A stretch of 23,673 nt of DNA. It comes from an uncultured Acetatifactor sp. (GTDB lineage: Bacteria; Bacillota; Clostridia; Lachnospirales; Lachnospiraceae). The stretch is taken from positions 90,959-114,631 of the forward strand of contig CAJTPH010000006.1 of assembly GCA_910578215.1 (NCBI GenBank), written 5' to 3'. The notes under the pieces were generated by a model. The model was not told the origin of the DNA and ran no database searches. It saw nothing but the letters and a program-made list of their open reading frames with translations. Positions 15,392-21,629 of the stretch are shown here, piece by piece; the first letter of the stretch is position 1; each line of letters begins with the position of its first letter. The translations under genes and the position numbers were made by a program.

Positions 15392-16977
15392 TCTGGTTTG
15401 ATTTACTTTATCCGAGCGAGGAAAAGCATCAAGAGGGAAAAACGGGCGGCAGAGCCGGCTCCAGGCTGGCGCATGACCTGCAGCTTGAAAGGCTGGTCGA
15501 CGATTCGGTCCTGAGCAGAGAGGAATTCAACGGGGTTTGTCAGGAGCTGGAATACCTGCCTGTGGACAGGGAGGTGATATCGTTTCGTCAGTCCATCCTT
15601 CAGGATCTGATACAAAACCCGCATTTTCTGGATAAATGCGCCGATTTCTGCAAAAGGCTGAAAAACAGCGTTCCGACTAATAGAAATATATGGCCGCCGG
15701 CGGCGCCTGTATATAAGAATCTGGAGGAGCATATCAATGTCCTCGAGGCAAATTACCATGTCATAAGCACGGCGAACCTGGGGGCGGAGACGAAATTCCG
15801 GACGGATGCCCTGATACGGCTGGAGGAGTTTCTGGGGCAGAACGAATACAAGGACCGGCTGCGTGAGATTATTGGGCTGCTGCGTGAGGTTTTGGCGGCG
15901 GGAGCAGTCAGATACCGCCCGGAATATACCGTCGGACAGGTTATGGAGTCGGTGGAAATACAGGGCGTTTCCCGGGGAAGCTTTCATGTGATGAAGGAGA
16001 CAGGTCTGCTGAAGAAGGCGGTTATCGACAGGGACTATCTGATTCCGGCGGACAACATTATACTGTTCAATAATATGGACGAAATCTATTCCAAAACCAT
16101 TGTCAGGCTGTGCGACTTTGCCTCTAAGCTGAACAGCACCGTCGTAAACGCGTTCAAAAGGCTCATGCGGGAAATTCCATACTATCGGGCGGGCATCCGG
16201 CTTTATGAAATGTATTGCCGGCAGGGGCTTCGGCCGTGTCTTCCGCAGGTGGAGGAGGGATACGGAGCCGGCATGGAATTTAAGGATTTATATTCGGTCC
16301 ACCTGCTTGCAAGAATGCCGGCGGATGAAATACAGAGCAATTCATATTCCAACAGAGAGGGAAGAATTGCCATAATAACGGGGCATAACAGCGGCGGAAA
16401 GACCACCTTCCTCCAGGCGGCGGGAACTGCGCAGGTCATGATGCAGCTTGGCTTCTTTGTGCCTGCGGCTTCCTATAAGGCGGCGGCCTCCCCGTTTATC
16501 GGCAGCCTGTATGCAGGCAGCGAGGATGCGGATACCATTTACGGCAAGCTGGAACAGGAGCTGGTAGACATTAAGACCATGGCGGGAATGGTAAAAGAGG
16601 GCAGCCTTTTGCTGATGAACGAAATTTTTGCCACAACCTCCGAAAGGGAAGGGACGGATATTGCCGCAGAGGTTTTGCATGCCTTTTCGCACACCCATTC
16701 CCATATGATTTTCGTGACGCATTTAAAGTGTCTTGCGGACATGGCGGAGGATGAGAAGCCGGAGAGGGAAGAAAAGCCGGGACCGGATTCGGACCGGGAG
16801 GCAAGGCTGGAGCTGGCGGACGGGGAACATGCCGTGAACTACGTGACGGAACAGTTTGAGGAAACGGACGGGAAAACCAGAAAAACCCACCGTATCGTAA
16901 AAGGGCATCCCAAGGCGGGAATCTTTGAAAAGGAACTGTTTGACAAATATTTCGGGACCGTTCTCAGGGGCTCATGA
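15388..16977 (+). CDS. MutS-like ATPase without mismatch-recognition domain (second of a pair)
   Basis: 529 residues from the ATG at 15388, which overlaps the previous stop as ATGA and follows GGAGGGG. Layout: helical lever region with a long middle segment (about 1-300), then the MutS ATPase domain with Walker A GHNSGGKTT (332-340), the SLYAGSEDADTIYGKLEQEL block, Walker B LLLMNEIFATTS (Asn411, Glu412) and the HMIFVTHLKCL switch. A charged insert (about 450-480, EDEKPEREEKPGP) precedes a last strand block ending in KGHPKAGIFEKELFDKYFG. The domain set and the NE Walker B match the upstream gene, yet the two are clearly diverged, which suggests a heterodimer. Some upstream ATG and TTG codons in frame are ignored because they lie deep inside the first gene. 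Confidence 0.82.
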   Translation: MIWFDLLYPSEEKHQEGKTGGRAGSRLAHDLQLERLVDDSVLSREEFNGVCQELEYLPVDREVISFRQSILQDLIQNPHFLDKCADFCKRLKNSVPTNRNIWPPAAPVYKNLEEHINVLEANYHVISTANLGAETKFRTDALIRLEEFLGQNEYKDRLREIIGLLREVLAAGAVRYRPEYTVGQVMESVEIQGVSRGSFHVMKETGLLKKAVIDRDYLIPADNIILFNNMDEIYSKTIVRLCDFASKLNSTVVNAFKRLMREIPYYRAGIRLYEMYCRQGLRPCLPQVEEGYGAGMEFKDLYSVHLLARMPADEIQSNSYSNREGRIAIITGHNSGGKTTFLQAAGTAQVMMQLGFFVPAASYKAAASPFIGSLYAGSEDADTIYGKLEQELVDIKTMAGMVKEGSLLLMNEIFATTSEREGTDIAAEVLHAFSHTHSHMIFVTHLKCLADMAEDEKPEREEKPGPDSDREARLELADGEHAVNYVTEQFEETDGKTRKTHRIVKGHPKAGIFEKELFDKYFGTVLRGS

Positions 16978-17064
16978 GCAAGCGGCGGCAATATGGGCAA
17001 TTAATGGCGCAAATGATATGAATGAGGCACATAAATAAATGAAACGGGGAAAGGCAGGTAAGAA

Positions 17065-18123
17065 ATGTCGGTTGAAATAAGCTCATTTGGATGCTATTCA
17101 GATAGCAAAGAAAATAACAGGGAGATTTCTCTTTACACAATCTCAAATGAAAACGGCATGAAGGTATCCGTGTCCGATCTGGGCGCGGCAATTGTGAGGG
17201 TAATCGTGCCCGATAAGGCGGGCAGCTTTTCCGATGTGGTGCTGGGCTTTGACAGGGGAGAGGACTATCTGAAAAATCCCAGCTTTTTGGGCGTGGTTAT
17301 CGGCCCCAACGCCAACAGGACCGGAAACGCTTCTTTTCGGATTGACGGCAGGGAATATCAGCTGGATGTGAACGACGGCGCCAACAATTTACACAGCCAT
17401 AAGGACGACGGTTATCACAAGCGTCTGTGGCAGGCATCCGTTACCGAGGACGGCTGCGGAGTGAGGTTTGAGCTGACAGACGTTGACGGAGGAATGGGTT
17501 TTCCCGGTAATAAAAGGATCAGCGTTGTGTATTCCCTCAGTCAGAATAATGAGCTGAAGCTGCATTATCACGGCGTAAGTGACAGGAAAACAGTACTCAA
17601 TCTGACCAATCACACATATTTCAATCTGGAGGGGCACGACAGCGGCAGCATGGAGGAGCATGAGCTGTGGCTGGGGGCTTCCTGCTATACCCCTGCGGAC
17701 GAGGGCTCTATTCCCTATGGAGACATTGTGCCTGTAAAGGGTACGCCTATGGATTTTACGGAGTTCAAAAAAATAGGAAGGGATATCAATGCGGATTTTG
17801 AGCAGCTGAAATTTGCGGGCGGCTATGACCATAACTGGGTCATTGACGGCTGGGACGGAAAGCTGCGCCACTGTGCCACCGTGAAGGCGCCCGGGAGCGG
17901 CAGGGTGATGAAGGTATACACCACGCTGCCGGGGCTACAGTTCTATGCGGGCAACTTTATTGAGGACCAGACCGGAAAGGGAGGCGCCGCTTACGGATTT
18001 CGCGGGGGCTTGTGTCTGGAGACGCAATATTTTCCGGACTCGGCAAACAAGCCGCAGTTCCCTCCGGTTATATTTGGCGGGGATCGGGAATATGATTCTG
18101 TGACGGTCTACAGCTTCGGGTAG
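17065..18123 (+). CDS. galM: Aldose 1-epimerase (galactose mutarotase)
   Basis: A 352-residue beta-sandwich enzyme that interconverts the alpha and beta anomers of galactose and glucose, serving the Leloir pathway. Family residues are in place: NNLHSH with His110, the catalytic acid-side His183 in LTNHTYFNLEGH, DHNWVID, and the catalytic base Glu319 in CLETQYFPDSAN. The length fits the GalM family. AGGCAGGT upstream is a moderate ribosome binding site. No galK or galT is adjacent. It is preceded by the MutS-like pair with an 87-base gap that shows no clear promoter or terminator. With rhaM this makes two sugar mutarotase genes in the window, in unrelated protein folds. Confidence 0.95.
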   Translation: MSVEISSFGCYSDSKENNREISLYTISNENGMKVSVSDLGAAIVRVIVPDKAGSFSDVVLGFDRGEDYLKNPSFLGVVIGPNANRTGNASFRIDGREYQLDVNDGANNLHSHKDDGYHKRLWQASVTEDGCGVRFELTDVDGGMGFPGNKRISVVYSLSQNNELKLHYHGVSDRKTVLNLTNHTYFNLEGHDSGSMEEHELWLGASCYTPADEGSIPYGDIVPVKGTPMDFTEFKKIGRDINADFEQLKFAGGYDHNWVIDGWDGKLRHCATVKAPGSGRVMKVYTTLPGLQFYAGNFIEDQTGKGGAAYGFRGGLCLETQYFPDSANKPQFPPVIFGGDREYDSVTVYSFG

Positions 18124-18152
18124 GAGGGCTTTCTATTCTACCCGTCTACCCG
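18117..18152 (+). terminator. Hairpin at the galM stop codon, weak terminator candidate
   Basis: CGGGTAG (18117-18123, containing the stop codon) pairs perfectly with CTACCCG (18138-18144). A second CTACCCG follows at 18146-18152 and could pair instead. No T run follows, so intrinsic termination is doubtful. Confidence 0.3.
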
Positions 18153-18172
18153 CAAAGAATGTCGAACGTTTT

Positions 18173-18202
18173 TTCGCCATGCGCGACAAAGAATGCTAAA
18201 AT
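18173..18202 (+). promoter_or_regulatory. Predicted extended -10 promoter of the LysM protein gene
   Basis: TAAAAT (18197-18202) with TG at 18194 gives a TGnTAAAAT extended -10. The -35 region (TTCGCC, 18 bp upstream) is poor. Predicted start near 18209, leader of about 47 bases. Confidence 0.45.
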
Positions 18203-18255
18203 ACCTCGTATGCCGATGCTATTATTAATGGAAACGGTATGGGAGGTGTTTTTAT

Positions 18256-19422
18256 ATGGAACTGCCAAAAAATATTACACAAATCGGAGAGACGAATCAA
18301 TACTGTAAAATATATGTGGAAGACTATGTTTTCTCTTATATTAAGCAGTTGAACCAATTTGCTCAGGATAAAAATATCGGCGTTGCGCTCTATGGCACCA
18401 GAAAAGAGGAAGCGGGCGTTTCTTACCTGTTTTTATTCGGCGCCTGCAAATTAAATTTCCTGCAGCGGGAAAGTCGTCATCTTTCGCAGGCAGTGCTTCA
18501 GGAGGCGGAGAAGCAGCGCAGGAAACATTTCCCTGCCTATGATTTTCTTGGATACCGGATGCTCAACGGAGAGATGATCGAAGGCTTTCATGTCTACGAG
18601 CAGGGGACATGCAGATACATAGAAGGCTACGCGCGGTTTTATGAGAAAAACGACAGCATGCTTGCCTTTATGCTGGAGGAGCGGCAGGAGGAGGCAAAGC
18701 CGGAGGAATTTAATCAGGACAAGTACGAGGAGGTAAAGAGACGCCAGGAGGAGAGACGCAGGACCGCGGCGGAGCGGAGCACGCATACCTCCGTTTTCAG
18801 GGAAAAACCGCAGACTCCGCACAGGGAGACGGCAGGAAAGGATAACAATGTTGCCAAGGTTAAGCTTGCGGCTGCAGCGGCGTTTTTGGTGCTGTGTGTT
18901 GCGGGGCTGGCGACCATTACCAACGGAGAGAGGCTGGAGGACCTTCAGGTTGCTGCAAAGCGGCTGATGGATGAATTCACTCAGAAACAGCTGCCGGATG
19001 CGCTGCAGGTTTCTAACGGGACGGCGCAGGTGGGCACGATTGTTGCGGAGGACAAGCTGACGGATGCCATTTTGAAAGAAAATGCGGCGGCGTCAAACAC
19101 AAAGGAGCCGGGAGCTGCGGCAAAGCCCACGGCTGTGCCTACCGCTAATCCTACATCGGCGCCTACGCCTGTCCCTACGGCAGCGCCCACGCCCGCACCT
19201 ACGTCCGCGCCAACAGCAAAGCCCACGCCCGCGCCTACGCCTGTCCCCACGGCAGCGCCAACGCCGGCGCCCGTGAGCTATACGATAAAAAAGGGAGATA
19301 CCTTGATTGGGATCTGCATTAAGAGATATGGCAGCGACAAAAGAGTCGCGGAAATCTGCGCCCTGAATAATATAGAGAATCCGGACGATATCAAGGTAGA
19401 CGATAAAATTTTATTACCATAG
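18256..19422 (+). CDS. Membrane-anchored LysM domain protein
   Basis: 388 residues in four parts. An N-terminal domain of about 150 residues (YVEDYVFSYIKQL, VALYG, YLFLFGACKL) comes first; my guess is a degenerate JAB/MPN-like fold, without the metal motif. A charged, coiled-coil-like stretch follows (about 150-200, EEVKRRQEERRRT). Then comes one membrane helix (about 202-222, LAAAAAFLVLCVAGLATI), and outside it a Pro/Thr/Ala-rich stalk (about 288-338) and a C-terminal LysM domain (340-388, YTIKKGDTLIGICIKRYGS). The LysM should bind peptidoglycan while the N-terminal domain stays in the cytoplasm, which would link wall and cytosol. GGGAGGTG precedes the ATG. It heads a cluster with the DUF5711-like and CvpA-like genes. 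Function unknown. Confidence 0.88.
   Translation: MELPKNITQIGETNQYCKIYVEDYVFSYIKQLNQFAQDKNIGVALYGTRKEEAGVSYLFLFGACKLNFLQRESRHLSQAVLQEAEKQRRKHFPAYDFLGYRMLNGEMIEGFHVYEQGTCRYIEGYARFYEKNDSMLAFMLEERQEEAKPEEFNQDKYEEVKRRQEERRRTAAERSTHTSVFREKPQTPHRETAGKDNNVAKVKLAAAAAFLVLCVAGLATITNGERLEDLQVAAKRLMDEFTQKQLPDALQVSNGTAQVGTIVAEDKLTDAILKENAAASNTKEPGAAAKPTAVPTANPTSAPTPVPTAAPTPAPTSAPTAKPTPAPTPVPTAAPTPAPVSYTIKKGDTLIGICIKRYGSDKRVAEICALNNIENPDDIKVDDKILLP
19120..19272 (+). repeat. Coding repeat for the Pro/Thr/Ala stalk
   Basis: Degenerate tandem repeat of 6- to 12-base units encoding PTxxPTPxPT-type sequence, with a longer near-duplication of the PTPVPTAAPTPAP segment. It can expand or contract by slippage and would change stalk length, not reading frame, when units are multiples of three. 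The long Gly/Val/Ala frame on the opposite strand is a shadow of it. Confidence 0.75.
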
Positions 19423-19444
19423 TTGGGAGAGAGTATGGTATAAT
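19415..19444 (+). promoter_or_regulatory. Dyad plus extended -10 box, unit 1
   Basis: TACCATA (19415-19421) and TATGGTA (19434-19440) form perfect 7-base arms. The right arm runs into TATAAT (19439-19444) with TG at 19436, an extended -10. The left arm overlaps the stop codon of the LysM gene. Confidence 0.55.
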
Positions 19445-19474
19445 GTTGACACAAAGGGAATTGTGTCAACTTTT
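19445..19474 (+). terminator. Perfect 10-bp inverted repeat with TTTT, behind the LysM gene
   Basis: GTTGACACAA (19445-19454) and TTGTGTCAAC (19461-19470) around AGGGAA, followed by TTTT. It can act as a weak intrinsic terminator of the LysM transcript. It directly abuts the unit 1 -10 box, so it could instead be a binding site. Confidence 0.5.
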
Positions 19475-19478
19475 GATT

Positions 19479-19514
19479 CCATATGCGCCGGGGCGCATGA
19501 AATTATGGTATAAT
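19479..19514 (+). promoter_or_regulatory. Dyad plus extended -10 box, unit 2
   Basis: CCAT (19479-19482) and ATGG (19505-19508) flank ATGCGCC/GGCGCAT (19483-19489 with 19492-19498). The right arm continues into TATAAT (19509-19514) with TG at 19506. This is the most degenerate of the three units. No -35 box is visible at normal spacing. Confidence 0.5.
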
Positions 19515-19520
19515 ACACTC

Positions 19521-19586
19521 AAGAATCCAGCCGCTGCGCGTCTGTCGCGCAATGCGCTTAAAATCTGCTTTGCAGATTTGATTCTT
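19521..19586 (+). ncRNA. Three-way-junction-like RNA fold after unit 2
   Basis: AAGAATC (19521-19527) pairs with GATTCTT (19580-19586) and encloses two hairpins: GCGCG/CGCGC (19536-19540 with 19546-19550) and AAATCTGC/GCAGATTT (19561-19568 with 19572-19579). The predicted transcription start from the unit 2 -10 box falls at about 19521, exactly where the closing stem begins. No known RNA family was recognised; transcription is inferred. Confidence 0.4.
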
Positions 19587-19590
19587 TCGT

Positions 19591-19656
19591 TACCATATCA
19601 GATGAAATCAAATGCTCACTTTGTTCGCGCTTGATTTCCTGCTGATATGGTATAAT
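19591..19656 (+). promoter_or_regulatory. Long dyad plus extended -10 box, unit 3
   Basis: TACCATATCAG (19591-19601) pairs with CTGATATGGTA (19642-19652), 11 perfect bases. Inside, GAAATCAA (19604-19611) pairs with TTGATTTC (19631-19638). The outer right arm runs into TATAAT (19651-19656) with TG at 19648. This is the likely promoter of the DUF5711-like gene, with its -10 box partly within the stem. Confidence 0.55.
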
Positions 19657-19665
19657 GTACGCAAA

Positions 19666-19779
19666 GGGCAGAGCAAGCGGCCGGAGAAGCAGGTGCCGGG
19701 TTTGCTGGAGCAGATGCTTCCTCGGACATTTGACGAGCGAAGCAGCCCCAAAAGCCTTTGGCTTTTGGGGTCTCTGCCC
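19666..19779 (+). ncRNA. Structured leader of the DUF5711-like gene
   Basis: GGGCAGAG (19666-19673) pairs with CTCTGCCC (19772-19779) and closes a 114-base domain. Inside, CCCCAAAAGCC (19746-19756) pairs perfectly with GGCTTTTGGGG (19760-19770) around TTT. Smaller stems (CTCG/CGAG near 19720-19737, GGAGC/GCTTCC near 19707-19721) are possible. The start predicted from unit 3 is near 19663, just before the closing stem. The fold ends 28 bases before the gene. No known riboswitch was recognised. Confidence 0.45.
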
Positions 19780-19807
19780 GTAGCGTGGGATATTGCTTGG
19801 AGGTACC

Positions 19808-21004
19808 ATGGCAGAGATTAGAAGCTACGTCAAAGAAAAAAATAAAAGAATTCAAAGGCAGGCGGATTACAAGGATAAAATCAGAAAGCACAAGCTTACG
19901 GCGGTTTATCGGGTTTTGCTGGTGCTGGCAGCGGTAATTGCACTGGTTATACTGATTATTGTGCAATACAGGCGCCACGTTTATACGGCGTATGATATTA
20001 TTTCAAGTATAGCGCAGGAGAGCACGGCAGGTACGCGGGACATACGGCTGGGAGACTCTGTGCTGACCTACAGCCGGGACGGAGCGCATTGCACCGATTC
20101 CAGGGGAGAGGTCTCATGGAATCAGACCTTTGGGATTCAGGATGTGAAGACTTCCGTCTGCGGGAATACGGTGGCCATCGGCGAATATAACGGAAGAAAC
20201 ATTTATGTGGCTAATTCGGAAAAGCTGCTTGGAAATATAACCACGACCATGCCTATCAGGGCTCTGTCCGTTTCTTCCACAGGGGCGGTGGTGGCAGTGC
20301 TTGCGGATACGGATATAACCTGGATCAATACATATGACAGCAGCGGGAAGCTTCGTTATGAGGGGCGTACCTATATGAGCAATTCGGGATATCCTTCATC
20401 GGTGAGCCTTTCGCCTAACGGAGAGCTGCTTTGTGTGGCCTATGTATATGTAGATGCGGGCGTCATCAAGACAAATATCGCCTTTTATAATCTGGGTACT
20501 TTGGGAGACAATTACAACGATCATTTTGTGGGCGGATATCCCTATACGGATTTGCTTGTTCCGTATGTCCAGTTTATGAATAATGAGACGGCTTTTGCCG
20601 TGGGAGACAGCCGGCTGATGATTTATTCAGGCGGGTATAAGCCGGAAAATAAAGGGGAATTTTTGTATGACGAGGAGGTGAGGTCGGTATTTTACAGCGA
20701 CAGGTATATAGGGCTTGTTTTTGGCTCTGACGACAGCGATTATTTGTATAAGCTGAACGTATACGATGCCTCTGCGGAAAGAGTGGGCACCTATTATTTT
20801 GACATCGCTTATAAGGATATTTTTTTTGGAAAAGATAATTTCGTTATTTATAATGAGTCGGAGTGCCTGATTATGACCATGGACGGAATAGAAAAATTTA
20901 ACGGCAGTTTTCAAAAAACGGTGGAGCTTATGCTTCCATTGGGTAATTCATATCAATATATGTTAGTTACGGATACATCCATAGATAAGATACAGTTAAA
21001 ATAG
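19808..21004 (+). CDS. DUF5711-like membrane-anchored protein
   Basis: 398 residues. A basic cytoplasmic N-terminus (about 1-33, rich in Lys/Arg) is followed by one membrane helix (about 35-55, LLVLAAVIALVILIIV). A large extracytoplasmic region then shows repeating beta-strand blocks (TTMPIRALSVSSTGAVVAVL, GYPSSVSLSPNGELLCVAY), as in WD40/PQQ-like beta-propellers. This fits the DUF5711 family of Clostridia; its biochemical role is unknown to me. The ATG at 19808 has GGAGG at proper spacing and is preferred to an in-frame TTG at 19793. It is preceded by a long structured leader and followed after 17 bases by a CvpA-like gene. The neighbourhood points to the cell envelope. Confidence 0.85.
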   Translation: MAEIRSYVKEKNKRIQRQADYKDKIRKHKLTAVYRVLLVLAAVIALVILIIVQYRRHVYTAYDIISSIAQESTAGTRDIRLGDSVLTYSRDGAHCTDSRGEVSWNQTFGIQDVKTSVCGNTVAIGEYNGRNIYVANSEKLLGNITTTMPIRALSVSSTGAVVAVLADTDITWINTYDSSGKLRYEGRTYMSNSGYPSSVSLSPNGELLCVAYVYVDAGVIKTNIAFYNLGTLGDNYNDHFVGGYPYTDLLVPYVQFMNNETAFAVGDSRLMIYSGGYKPENKGEFLYDEEVRSVFYSDRYIGLVFGSDDSDYLYKLNVYDASAERVGTYYFDIAYKDIFFGKDNFVIYNESECLIMTMDGIEKFNGSFQKTVELMLPLGNSYQYMLVTDTSIDKIQLK

Positions 21005-21021
21005 CAAAGGAGAAAACAAAG

Positions 21022-21561
21022 TTGGAAAATTTAAATATTAATATAATGCTCATCATCGTTGTGATTGCGGCTGTCTGCAAAATGGCGGACGGCTACAAAA
21101 AGGGAATGACGAAGGAACTGCTCTCTTTTGTCTCGCTGATCGTCCTGTGCATAGTGGGGGCGCTGATTGCGGGAGGCGTAAACAATTATTTTGACGGAAA
21201 GTTTTTTAATGTGGCAGTCATGGTATTTCTGCTTGCGCTGGTGGGAATCTTTCATCATCTTCTTGGGGTGGCGCTTTTCCCCGCAAAGCTGGTGGCGAAG
21301 CTTCCCGTAATAAGCTTTGTGGATAAGCTGCTGGGAATCGTCTTCGGCGTTCTTGAGATTGTGCTGATTCTCTGGACGGTGTATACCATGGTTATGATGA
21401 TGGATATGGGAGCTATCGGGCAGGTCATTTTATCATACACGGAAGACAGCAAAATCTTGACCTGGTTTTATCAGCATAATTATCTTGCTTATGGCATCGA
21501 GCGCATGATGGAAAAGTTTAATTTTGTTCCGCTGGAGGAACTGAAGTCCCTGTTTGTATAG
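21022..21561 (+). CDS. CvpA-like integral membrane protein
   Basis: 179 residues with about four hydrophobic segments (roughly 6-20, 34-52, 64-84 and 100-128). There is a typical CvpA core, ADGYKKGMTKELLSFVSLIV then VAVMVFLLALVGIFHHLLG and LPVISFVDKLLGIVFGVLEIVLIL. The conserved GYKKG/K-E-L pattern after the first helix and the Gly-rich fourth helix support membership in the CvpA family, known from colicin V export and envelope stress work. The start is TTG, with AAAGGAGA eight bases upstream. It lies 17 bases behind the DUF5711-like gene and is surely in the same operon. The precise role is unknown. Confidence 0.85.
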   Translation: MENLNINIMLIIVVIAAVCKMADGYKKGMTKELLSFVSLIVLCIVGALIAGGVNNYFDGKFFNVAVMVFLLALVGIFHHLLGVALFPAKLVAKLPVISFVDKLLGIVFGVLEIVLILWTVYTMVMMMDMGAIGQVILSYTEDSKILTWFYQHNYLAYGIERMMEKFNFVPLEELKSLFV

Positions 21562-21572
21562 TTTTCCGGCAA

Positions 21573-21601
21573 TTGACCTGGTTTGGATAAACGGATATTA
21601 T
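21573..21601 (+). promoter_or_regulatory. Predicted promoter of the glycosyltransferase-like gene
   Basis: TTGACC (21573-21578), a 17-bp spacer, TATTAT (21596-21601): five of six matches in each box at ideal spacing. Predicted start near 21608, leader of about 22 bases with GGAG ahead of the ATG. Confidence 0.65.
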
Positions 21602-21629
21602 GTAGAACAAATGATATACTGGAGAAATT

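Noticed and set aside
18981..19250. Gly/Val/Ala-repeat frame on the minus strand resembling an elastin-like protein
   Set aside because: It is the reverse complement of the Pro/Thr/Ala stalk codons of the LysM protein, and no start signal is present.
19666..19779. 6S RNA or signal recognition particle RNA
   Set aside because: The SRP loop motif (GGAAGGAAGCAGC-like) is absent and the fold lacks the long central bubble of 6S RNA. It lies in the leader of a coding gene.
19612..19821. 69-codon plus-strand frame through the unit 3 promoter and the structured leader
   Set aside because: It spans a promoter box and perfect hairpins, has no ribosome binding site and overlaps the preferred start of the DUF5711-like gene. 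A structured leader explains it better.
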